From assembly GCA_030669775.1 (NCBI GenBank), contig DAOVCZ010000141.1:1-5655 (forward strand): a stretch of 5,655 nt of DNA, given 5' to 3'. Shown one piece after another: positions 1-5,655 of this stretch. Within the stretch, counting starts at the first letter, position 1, and every line of letters starts with the position of its first letter. The translations under genes were made by a program, and so were the position numbers. Below the pieces are notes generated by a model. The model saw only the letters and a program-made list of their open reading frames with translations. It was not told where the DNA came from and ran no database searches. Source of the DNA: Chloroflexota bacterium. GTDB lineage: Bacteria; Chloroflexota; Anaerolineae; Anaerolineales; UBA4823.

Positions 1-1108
1 TCTTGGTTAATGTTATACCAGCGAAGTTCTCTCTCCTCCAGCTCCCTTCGAGACTTGTCAGGTTTGAACCTAATGCTTCTTCAATCCCTCGTTCACAGCT
101 CATACCGGACGCATAGGCTGCCATTAATCTGTTGAACCCAGGCTGGCCAGATTGATCGTAAAGGTATTGAGTAAAGGACGCGGATTCAGCATAAGCCAAA
201 AGGGCGCCTTGTGGATCATTGGGAAATGATTGACATAATGAGGCAAGTGGGAGAAGTTCCTCGGATTCAAAAGCGCTTTCGATCAGAACCTGGTACTCTG
301 GATTGGGATACAATTCAGCCAGGGAAGCCAAACCCTCATTAAACCAAACAGGTAAATTTGCGTAAGCATGTGAGTCGGTATAGTTCAAGGCGATATGCAT
401 CAACTCGTGGGGGATTTGCCGTTCCATTTCTAAGAGTTGCTCAGGTCCTGTTGGCAGCGAAACCAAAATAACACCTTGTATAGGATCAGCGTGACCAGCG
501 ATCCAATTTTGACCGCCATTAGGTAAAGCGGCCTGAATCGCCTGGGCACTATCATATACATAAATATCCAGGTTACTCGGGAAGAAAATCTCTAATAAAT
601 CTTGGGTGCTTCTGAGACCTTCCAAGGCGACATTTAACACTTCCTCACCAAATGCAAGGTCGCCCTGATACCAATGAATCGTAAAGGGCTCACCGGTCAG
701 TGTCCGCCACTGGTAACGGTTGTCTCTGTAATAGAAGGAATAACGAGGGCTTGTGTAAATGTCTCCATTCACAGAATTAATCTGGTACCAGTATTGGGCA
801 TTTGAAAAAGCAATCAGGGGAAATTCCCTCAGGTCAATTTCTAATGACAAATTGCCGAAACTATCGAACGAGATAGGGTGCACCTGGAGGTCAGATTCAT
901 CGCTGACTTGGATGAACAGGAGCACCTCATCTATCGTTTCAACGGATTGAAGCGAGGCTCTGAAATTGAGTCTGTCGCCAAAGGTGTACTCCGGTTCCTC
1001 AGGGATGACCTCGTATTCCACTTGGGCTTGCCCGGAACGCGGAATCAAGACAATCACACCTAAAAGCAGCACGACCAGGAGATGAGTTCTTCTATCCAAG
1101 CCCATCAT
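1..1108 (-). CDS. Secreted gluzincin (peptidase MA-like) zinc metallopeptidase, 3' end cut by the window edge
   Basis: The first 369 residues are visible and no stop occurs before the left edge. The N-terminus is a signal peptide: Arg6-Arg7, a hydrophobic core at about 10-22, and a likely signal peptidase I site after Gly-Gln-Ala28, so the protein should be exported. Residues 30-130 form a probable beta-rich N-domain. The catalytic region carries HELMH at 234-238 (zinc ligands His234 and His238, catalytic Glu235) and WFNEGLAS at 255-262, where Glu258 is the expected third ligand. This HExxH plus NEG arrangement is typical of the MA-like peptidase families. The visible tail (about 340-360, ending in a Leu-Glu-x-x-Trp-Arg pattern) resembles the end of that domain, so little may be missing, although a C-terminal anchor cannot be excluded. 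The start is the first of two tandem ATGs and overlaps the transporter stop by 4 bases (ATGA). No strong ribosome binding site is seen, so translational coupling is likely. The substrate is unknown. Confidence 0.88.
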   Translation of the reverse strand, partial: MMGLDRRTHLLVVLLLGVIVLIPRSGQAQVEYEVIPEEPEYTFGDRLNFRASLQSVETIDEVLLFIQVSDESDLQVHPISFDSFGNLSLEIDLREFPLIAFSNAQYWYQINSVNGDIYTSPRYSFYYRDNRYQWRTLTGEPFTIHWYQGDLAFGEEVLNVALEGLRSTQDLLEIFFPSNLDIYVYDSAQAIQAALPNGGQNWIAGHADPIQGVILVSLPTGPEQLLEMERQIPHELMHIALNYTDSHAYANLPVWFNEGLASLAELYPNPEYQVLIESAFESEELLPLASLCQSFPNDPQGALLAYAESASFTQYLYDQSGQPGFNRLMAAYASGMSCERGIEEALGSNLTSLEGSWRRENFAGITLTK

Positions 1109-2016
1109 GCACCAAGAAAGGCAAGCAATGGGGTGATAGTGAGAGGACTGAGCAAAGTGGACGTAAAGACTGTCGTTGTTACAAGAGCTGGCTCAATATT
1201 GTATTCCGTTGCGAGTACCGTTGTTAACACCGCAGTGGGTACAGCAGCTTCCAGCACCCCAGCCTGGTAGGCTGAACCTTGCAGGTTAAAGAACGTGGCA
1301 AGACCAATCGCCAGTATAGGAGAGGCGACCAATCGTAAAAAATTGGATAGACCTACTGTTAAAATATCCTTACTCACTTTAGAGTAATACAGCTGGATAC
1401 CCAGTAAGACGATCATGACCGGGATAGTTGCGTCAGATAATAAGGAAACTGTCCGGTCAATGGGAAGCGGCAACTCCCAATTTGACCAATTAAAAATCAA
1501 GGCAATTATCACTGCATAAATTACCGGAACTTTTAGCACCCCCAGTAAAGCAGTTCTCAGGTTGGTTTTCCCCCAAGAAGCAAGGACGACACCTAATGTA
1601 TAAACCAGGGTGGCCGAGGTTACAAAATAAATACTGGCATAGGCCAGAGCACTGTCACCGAAAGCAAAAAAGTTGAGCGAGAGACCAAAATTGCCAACAT
1701 TTCCGAACATGACAGTCAGCAACAAAGCGACCATAATACTACGTTTTAATCGCAAAGCAAAGGCTATCAGACCTGTAATTGCTCCCAGCAGCAGTATACT
1801 TGCAGACGCATATACGACCATTTGCATGATGTCATCACCATTCAACTGGCCCGAAGTCAGCAAGGTAAAAATAAGACAAGGGCTGAAAATGTAGAAAGTG
1901 ATCCGAGACACAGCACGCGGAGATACTCCTAGATACCTTGCGACCAGAAAACCTGCTCCAGCTGCCAAGAATATTGGAAGTAGATTGTTGATAAAAAGAA
2001 CGAATAGATCTCTCAA
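1105..2016 (-). CDS. AEC (auxin efflux carrier) family transporter, TTG start
   Basis: This is a 303-residue, very hydrophobic protein of the usual length for bacterial AEC/Mem_trans permeases. These are inner-membrane carriers built from two inverted five-helix halves and usually export or import small organic acids. Family-like signatures are LLPIFLAAGAGFLVAR at 12-27, YIFSPCLIFTLL at 42-53, the conserved glycine/asparagine stretch FGNVGNFGLSL at 104-114, EAAVPTAVLTTVLATEY at 256-272, and a final helix starting near Thr282 with LLSPLTITP at 288-296. The reading frame opens with TTG, whose last bases form the stop of the HEAT-repeat gene (TTGA overlap). A GAGGG lies about 9 bases upstream inside the preceding gene and could serve as the ribosome binding site. 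No in-frame ATG near the N-terminus would keep the first helix. The gene also overlaps the downstream peptidase gene by 4 bases. The substrate cannot be read from the sequence; malate-type or other carboxylate transport is only a family-level guess. Confidence 0.9.
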   Translation of the reverse strand: MRDLFVLFINNLLPIFLAAGAGFLVARYLGVSPRAVSRITFYIFSPCLIFTLLTSGQLNGDDIMQMVVYASASILLLGAITGLIAFALRLKRSIMVALLLTVMFGNVGNFGLSLNFFAFGDSALAYASIYFVTSATLVYTLGVVLASWGKTNLRTALLGVLKVPVIYAVIIALIFNWSNWELPLPIDRTVSLLSDATIPVMIVLLGIQLYYSKVSKDILTVGLSNFLRLVASPILAIGLATFFNLQGSAYQAGVLEAAVPTAVLTTVLATEYNIEPALVTTTVFTSTLLSPLTITPLLAFLGA

Positions 2017-3119
2017 TCCTGGAAGCCCTCGTCCTCATCGTCATATTGCGCGCCGTCCAGGTATTCCCCGTCACCAACATTTTGGTTGGCATTGACGCTT
2101 CCATTGCCATCCGATTCCGTGCTGGTTTCTTGAGATATCAGCATTTCAAGCAGCTCATCCTCAGGGGTATCTTCTGGAAAATCAAGTAATGAGAATGGCT
2201 GCATGCCATCTATGAAAGCTACATTATCCAGAGCAGATTCAAGAAAATCCGCTTCGTGGTCATAATCTGATTCTTGGAAGAGTTTTTGCAACGAATGCTG
2301 TGCCCTTTCCCCCCCGATCTCCGATAACGACCAGATGGCAGCTAAGCGCACATTTTCTTCACTGTCAGTGGTTAATTCGATTAACGTAGAGAGCGCATCC
2401 TTGATCTTAATCTCTCCTGCTGCTCGGGCTGCTTCAGCCCTTAAGGATGGTCGCGTGTTGTTCAGCATTGAGAGAATCGATGTCTCCCAGCGTGAATCCA
2501 TGGTACGACCCATGGCAATCAATGCAGAAGTCATCAGTTCATGATCTTCAGAATTGAAAGCACTTTCAATTAGCTTGGCAATTTCAGACCGGCTCGAATA
2601 ACCCACCGATTCGAGGGCTCGACACTGGACCAAAACCGCCTGGTCGTGATGAAATACATGCAATAAGCAGTCTTCGATCTCTTCCAACATCTCAGCAGGT
2701 AGCCGGTCAATTTCACCCAGGTAAACGAACTGCCCCAACCCAGATGCAGATGCAGCCCGGACTTCAGCTGCAGGGTCTGACTTAAGCAGCTGCAGGTACA
2801 CAGGGATCAAATCTCGTTCCTCAAATTCCCACAATAGCTGCACCGCCAGCAGCCGAATCTGAGGGTCTTCATCCAGAATGACATTGCGGCCGATATTTTC
2901 AAACGAAAGCAAGGATTCAGCACTGCCCAATTCATGCAAGTCTTCCATCAGGGCTTGCCGGCGCCACAAAGGCAAGCGCGGCCAAGTCTCGAGAAATAAG
3001 GTCAGCTCTTCGCCCTCGAGATCGGACAAACGGTAAAGATAGCGTGGATTAAAGGGGGTATCTTCATCCAAGAATGCATCGATCAGTGTTTGGAACGGTA
3101 ATTCCGAGATTTCAGACAT
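2013..3119 (-). CDS. HEAT-repeat protein with acidic C-terminal tail
   Basis: This is a 368-residue soluble protein with no signal peptide or membrane helix. Residues from about 50 to 300 are alpha-helical repeats of the HEAT / PBS-lyase-like type. Repeat second helices with the typical R-x-x-A-x-x-x-L/G pattern are visible at 89-100 (RLLAVQLLWEFE), 121-131 (RAASASGLGQF), 166-173, 227-236 (RAEAARAAGE) and 258-268 (RLAAIWSLSEI). The segment from about 313 to 368 is low-complexity, rich in Glu, Asp, Ser, Asn and Gly, probably disordered and strongly negative. HEAT arrays are protein-interaction scaffolds, so a specific function cannot be assigned. The ATG start is supported by an in-frame TGA two codons upstream; the ribosome binding site is weak (GTGAAG). 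The gene follows the site-2 protease stop by 60 bases and overlaps the transporter start by 4 bases, which places it inside an envelope-linked operon. It could be a cytosolic partner of one of those membrane proteins, but that is inference. Confidence 0.9.
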   Translation of the reverse strand: MSEISELPFQTLIDAFLDEDTPFNPRYLYRLSDLEGEELTLFLETWPRLPLWRRQALMEDLHELGSAESLLSFENIGRNVILDEDPQIRLLAVQLLWEFEERDLIPVYLQLLKSDPAAEVRAASASGLGQFVYLGEIDRLPAEMLEEIEDCLLHVFHHDQAVLVQCRALESVGYSSRSEIAKLIESAFNSEDHELMTSALIAMGRTMDSRWETSILSMLNNTRPSLRAEAARAAGEIKIKDALSTLIELTTDSEENVRLAAIWSLSEIGGERAQHSLQKLFQESDYDHEADFLESALDNVAFIDGMQPFSLLDFPEDTPEDELLEMLISQETSTESDGNGSVNANQNVGDGEYLDGAQYDDEDEGFQD

Positions 3120-3179
3120 ACTTCACACGCCATTAATACTGATCTGCTAATACATTGGGGACAGCCTTCGCCAGGATGA

Positions 3180-4253
3180 TTACTTTGGTAGAGAAATTGG
3201 GTTGAGGAAATCTTGCAAGTTGACGAAGAGCAACAACATCAGCAGTAGAGCCAGGCTCACCAGATGGATTGCGTTCTCATACTTAGGTGGAACGCGGCGC
3301 CCGAGGATGATTTCCGGCAACGTGAACATAATGCGACCACCATCCAAGGCCGGTATTGGCAGTAGATTGAGTATACCAAAAGAGATGGTCAATGTGGCAA
3401 AGAAGCCAAGCACATTCACTCCTGGTGGGATGTTTTGCTGAACTTCCGTTTCTTGGACAGCCTGATAAACATCAAACATGCCTTTAAACCCCAGTAAGCG
3501 ACCTTCGCTGGGATCCATCTCTCCCCGGATAATCTTTACCGGGAAGGTCAACAAGGTCTCACTATGCTGATAAACAGCCTCCACACCAGCAGGTAAAGCC
3601 GCGATCACGCTCACCGATTTGGTCGGATTACTCATCACGATCCCAATTGCCCCCTCGCTTTCCGGAGGGTTTGGGCGAGGAACTAAGGTCACTGTATGCA
3701 CCTGTCCATCGCGAGAGTATGTGATCTGGGTTTCGTTACCCAAGTTATCATAAATCGCGGTGCGGATGGATTCTGTGCCGTCGATTTCGGTATCATTTAC
3801 CCAAAGTATCAGATCTCCGGAAAGCAATCCAGCTTGAGCCGCTGGTGAGTTGGGGACAACTTCTATGATCTGGACCTGGTCCGGGATCGGTGATCCGATG
3901 CGGTTGATAATCATGGCATACAGCACGACACCTACCAATAAATTCGCCATGGGTCCCGCGATCAACACACCCAACCTTTTCCAAGGATTCGCTGCGGCCA
4001 AACCATCAGGAATGTTTGGATCGTTTTCCCCTTTGGGGCGTACAAAACCACCGAGAGGGATCAAATTGAGGGTAAATTTTGTGCCACCTGCTGTGAACAA
4101 GGTCGCTACTCGGGGTGGAAATCCAAGCCCAAATTCATCGACGCGAATTTTAAACAGGCGCGCGGCTGCAAAATGACCAAATTCATGGATAATGATCAGA
4201 GCAGCCAATCCGACTGCCAGCTGTGCAATTTGTATCAGTATGTTTGAATACAT
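3180..4253 (-). CDS. rseP: RseP-like site-2 intramembrane zinc metalloprotease (M50 family)
   Basis: This polytopic membrane protease cuts substrates within the bilayer; in well-studied relatives the substrates are anti-sigma factors and signal-peptide remnants. With the ATG start it is 357 residues. HEFGH at 23-27 in the first helix supplies two zinc ligands (His23, His27) and the catalytic Glu24. GPMANLL at 100-106 begins the second helix. A single PDZ-like domain spans about 124-196 (IIEVVPNSPAAQAGLLSGDLI). NLLPIPALDGGR at 296-307 holds the third ligand, Asp304, followed by a last helix at about 328-347. E. coli RseP has about 450 residues and two PDZ domains; this one has the shorter one-PDZ form common in Gram-positives and other bacteria. 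An in-frame TTG at 4265 would add four residues, but the ATG at 4253 is preferred because GGAAG lies 5 bases before it. A TATAAT sits about 57 bases upstream. It is the first gene of the probable four-gene operon. The native substrate is not identifiable here. Confidence 0.95.
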   Translation of the reverse strand: MYSNILIQIAQLAVGLAALIIIHEFGHFAAARLFKIRVDEFGLGFPPRVATLFTAGGTKFTLNLIPLGGFVRPKGENDPNIPDGLAAANPWKRLGVLIAGPMANLLVGVVLYAMIINRIGSPIPDQVQIIEVVPNSPAAQAGLLSGDLILWVNDTEIDGTESIRTAIYDNLGNETQITYSRDGQVHTVTLVPRPNPPESEGAIGIVMSNPTKSVSVIAALPAGVEAVYQHSETLLTFPVKIIRGEMDPSEGRLLGFKGMFDVYQAVQETEVQQNIPPGVNVLGFFATLTISFGILNLLPIPALDGGRIMFTLPEIILGRRVPPKYENAIHLVSLALLLMLLLFVNLQDFLNPISLPK

Positions 4254-4309
4254 AAGATCTTCCAACTCACCACTATAAAAATTCCAGTAATTCTCAAATC
4301 TCTTTGTTG

Positions 4310-4338
4310 ATTATATCCTTATCTCTGCCTGGATTCCA
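4310..4338 (-). promoter_or_regulatory. Probable sigma-70-type promoter of the site-2 protease operon
   Basis: On the minus strand a perfect TATAAT occupies 4310-4315. With a 17-base spacer the -35 position is TGGAAT (4333-4338), which matches TTGACA at only three of six bases. Transcription would begin near 4303, giving a leader of about 50 bases before the ATG at 4253. The exact -10 match in the only sizeable gap upstream of four co-directional genes supports the call; the poor -35 suggests either a weak promoter or activator dependence. Confidence 0.5.
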
Positions 4339-4352
4339 TACATCACAGCAAG

Positions 4353-4370
4353 TCTTAGACGATTCTAAGA
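4353..4370. repeat. Perfect 7-bp inverted repeat (TCTTAGA, CGAT loop, TCTAAGA)
   Basis: The two 7-base arms are exact reverse complements separated by 4 bases. The repeat lies about 50-67 bases upstream of the predicted transcription start of the protease operon. On the minus strand the T-rich run precedes the repeat rather than following it, and on the plus strand the repeat is followed by A residues, so it is not an intrinsic terminator for either strand. A protein-binding operator, possibly an activator site, is a possible reading, but a chance palindrome in AT-rich DNA cannot be excluded. Confidence 0.35.
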
Positions 4371-4454
4371 AAAAATGGTTCCAAGAAAATATCGCTAAAT
4401 TACAGGGTGAAAGCAATCTGCAATTCATATTAGTGGCGGAGACGTTCCCCTGAA

Positions 4455-5438
4455 TTACTCGACGCACAAGCGTACAGCCTTACCGGGTCGGCTGACAAGA
4501 ACTTTGCTAACGCCAGGAATCTGATCCAGGTCAGCGATCACCTTGGGGGAATGATCTCCAAGTGTGATCACATGCACGTTCGGTCCAGCATCAATTGTGA
4601 AGCTCACTGGAATGCCGTTCCTGCGCCAATCGACCACTGCTCGCATGACTGCTAAAGTGGCTGGCTGCCAGTAAAACAGTCGAGGCTGCGAGGTCATCAT
4701 CACCGCATGCATCAGGTTGCTGTCCAGTTCGACAATTTCTGCAAAAGCTTGAAAATCGCGATTCTTAATCGCCTGCCGGCACAGGTCTAACCTGCGGGTG
4801 GCGTCCCCAACCCGAGCGTCTTGAAGCAAGCTGGTTTCTGCCAGAGTGTGACCTTCTCGGGAACCGGTCTCTTTGTGTTCCTGGCTCACAATAGCAATGC
4901 AATCATACAGCTGCCAATGATCTGGAGGAGCTATTGAGAAAGCATAAGAGCTTTCGTCATCCTCTCCAGGCTGCCACTCCACAAAGCCGGCTGGAACAGA
5001 GCGGCAGGCTGATCCAGATCCGCGCCGAGCCAAGCGGGAAAGTGAGCGCTCATCCAGCTGCAATCCAGCTGCTTTGCTAGCTGCCAGACTCAATGCGGCG
5101 AAAGCCGAAGCCGACGATGCGATTCCCGAACCCGTTGGGAAGTTATTCTCGCTTTCCACCCTGGCGTAAGAAGATATACCAGCCAATTGGCGCACATGGT
5201 CAAGGAAACGCGTCACTCGCTCAACCGCCAGGTCATCCGGCACCTTACGATCTAAAATAAGCTCATCACGCTCGAGCTTCGAATCATAACTGACCGTTGT
5301 ACGCGAGCGAAGGTTAGACAGGTTCATCGAGATCGACCCATTGGCAGGGATTCGCAGCATGGGGTCTTTATCGCCCCAATACTTAATGAAGGCGATATTG
5401 GGGCTTGCGACAGCGGTGGCAGATGAAATTTTGTTCAT
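4455..5438 (-). CDS. mvaD: Mevalonate (di)phosphate decarboxylase, GHMP superfamily
   Basis: This cytosolic enzyme uses ATP to decarboxylate mevalonate 5-diphosphate to isopentenyl diphosphate, or in the alternative pathway mevalonate 5-phosphate to isopentenyl phosphate. It has 327 residues, the normal length. Signatures are ASPNIAFIKYWG at 11-22, the GHMP ATP-binding loop PTGSGIASSAS at 101-111, the substrate-binding ARRGSGSACRS at 137-147 (with Arg146), Ser193-Arg194, and the catalytic Asp283 in TIDAGPNV. In classical enzymes KYWG is followed by Lys; here it is Asp23, which leaves the exact substrate open. The frame extends upstream to a TTG at 5498, but the ATG at 5438 is preferred: homologous proteins begin just before the ATAxAxxNIAxIKYWG segment, and the predicted transcription start falls at about 5497. 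No clear ribosome binding site precedes the ATG. No other mevalonate-pathway gene is visible in the window. Confidence 0.92.
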   Translation of the reverse strand: MNKISSATAVASPNIAFIKYWGDKDPMLRIPANGSISMNLSNLRSRTTVSYDSKLERDELILDRKVPDDLAVERVTRFLDHVRQLAGISSYARVESENNFPTGSGIASSASAFAALSLAASKAAGLQLDERSLSRLARRGSGSACRSVPAGFVEWQPGEDDESSYAFSIAPPDHWQLYDCIAIVSQEHKETGSREGHTLAETSLLQDARVGDATRRLDLCRQAIKNRDFQAFAEIVELDSNLMHAVMMTSQPRLFYWQPATLAVMRAVVDWRRNGIPVSFTIDAGPNVHVITLGDHSPKVIADLDQIPGVSKVLVSRPGKAVRLCVE

Positions 5439-5503
5439 ATAATTGAGTTTACCACTTATGGGAACATCATCCGATTTGGAACGAGTTGTTTTCCTCAAGT
5501 GAA

Positions 5504-5509
5504 ATTATA
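5504..5509 (-). promoter_or_regulatory. Probable -10 element of the decarboxylase gene
   Basis: A perfect TATAAT lies on the minus strand 65 bases upstream of the preferred ATG. No good -35 hexamer is seen at 16-18 bases. Transcription would start near 5497, giving a leader of about 58 bases without an obvious ribosome binding site. That start point would make the TTG at 5498 unusable, which supports the ATG at 5438. Confidence 0.45.
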
Positions 5510-5518
5510 GGCCTCATA

Positions 5519-5655
5519 TTAATCCAAGCTATCAGACCCTTCAGCAGAAAGTGTATCTGCGTTATGGTAAGGGACATAATTTCCTGACAACAGGTTCAAA
5601 GGGTAAGTCGATAATGCCAGAGCAACTCTGATGCTTGATTTGAAAAGGTTCACCT
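5519..5655 (-). CDS. Possible C-terminal end of an unidentified upstream gene (5' end outside the window)
   Basis: One minus-strand frame stays open from the right edge for 45 codons and ends in TAA immediately before the -10 element of the decarboxylase gene. It encodes a moderately hydrophobic stretch (SSIRVALALSTYPLNLLSG) followed by a polar acidic tail ending SAEGSDSLD. Placement just before a promoter on the same strand fits the end of a neighbouring gene, and codon use looks ordinary. I recognise no family, and a competing frame is open for about 29 codons, so this may equally be non-coding DNA. Confidence 0.3.
   Translation of the reverse strand, partial: VNLFKSSIRVALALSTYPLNLLSGNYVPYHNADTLSAEGSDSLD

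Larger units (their letters stand above)
4254..4454. other. Non-coding gap between the decarboxylase and site-2 protease genes
   Basis: This is a 201-base AT-rich spacer with no credible ORF. It contains a perfect 7-bp inverted repeat and a consensus -10 element, both annotated separately, and the ribosome binding site of the protease gene. I looked for a terminator of the decarboxylase gene. The stem GGGGA/TCTCC (one G-U pair) just after the stop lacks a T-run, and the T-run further down on the minus strand follows only a 3-bp stem, so no convincing intrinsic terminator is seen. Read-through from the decarboxylase gene into the protease operon is therefore possible. Confidence 0.6.

Noticed and set aside
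759..1270. Three short plus-strand open frames (61-63 codons) opposite the peptidase and transporter genes
   Set aside because: All are antisense to supported coding sequence, mutually overlapping and without start signals or domain features.
1835..2110. 91-codon minus-strand frame across the HEAT/transporter junction
   Set aside because: It overlaps two well-supported genes in another frame, has a composition unlike a folded protein and shows no family features.
3120..3179. Possible internal promoter or attenuator between the protease and HEAT genes
   Set aside because: The AT-rich stretch has no consensus -10/-35 pair and no stable stem; the 60-base gap is compatible with one transcript.
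3850..4176. 108-codon plus-strand open frame opposite the site-2 protease gene
   Set aside because: It lies wholly antisense to the strongly supported protease, has no ribosome binding site or recognisable domain, and its open state follows from the codon pattern of the real gene.
4371..4386. Possible terminator of the decarboxylase gene (T-run on the minus strand)
   Set aside because: The only stem next to the T-run is TGG/CCA with a 2-base loop, far too weak for an intrinsic terminator.
5459..5473. Tiny upstream frame (tandem ATG, four codons, TAA) in the decarboxylase leader
   Set aside because: It has no ribosome binding site and such short frames arise by chance; nothing supports a leader peptide role.
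5631..5655. ATG on the plus strand near the right edge that could open a divergent gene
   Set aside because: Only eight codons are visible, no ribosome binding site precedes it and no promoter is seen on that strand.

Overview
The window reads as bacterial chromosome with all genes on the minus strand. The likely source is a member of the Chloroflexota, probably an Anaerolineae-like lineage. This is inference, not proof: it rests on a bacterial mevalonate-pathway decarboxylase of the type those bacteria carry, a secreted gluzincin-type peptidase with a Chloroflexota-like architecture, and a site-2 protease gene outside its usual dxr/cdsA neighbourhood. No mobile elements, CRISPR arrays, tRNA or rRNA genes are visible.

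Layout in the direction of transcription (right to left). The right edge (5519-5655) may hold the last 45 codons of an unidentified upstream gene. A perfect TATAAT then precedes a mevalonate (di)phosphate decarboxylase gene (mvaD family, 4455-5438). A 201-base non-coding gap (4254-4454) follows, containing a 7-bp perfect inverted repeat and a second perfect TATAAT. Next comes a four-gene run that looks like one operon: an RseP-like intramembrane site-2 protease (3180-4253), a HEAT-repeat protein with a very acidic tail (2013-3119), an AEC-family membrane transporter starting with TTG (1105-2016), and a secreted MA-clan (gluzincin) metallopeptidase whose 3' end lies beyond the left edge (1-1108). 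The last three genes are joined by 4-base stop/start overlaps (TTGA, ATGA), so translational coupling is likely.

Functionally, the decarboxylase makes the isoprenoid precursor isopentenyl (di)phosphate. The operon is envelope-oriented: an intramembrane protease, a cytosolic helical-repeat scaffold, an inner-membrane carrier and an exported zinc peptidase. How the four cooperate is not known from sequence. The points most worth checking are an Asp where classical diphosphomevalonate decarboxylases have a Lys next to the substrate phosphates, which may mean a phosphomevalonate decarboxylase of the alternative mevalonate pathway, and the pairing of two unrelated metalloproteases in one coupled operon. 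I see no clear evidence for a wholly new system.
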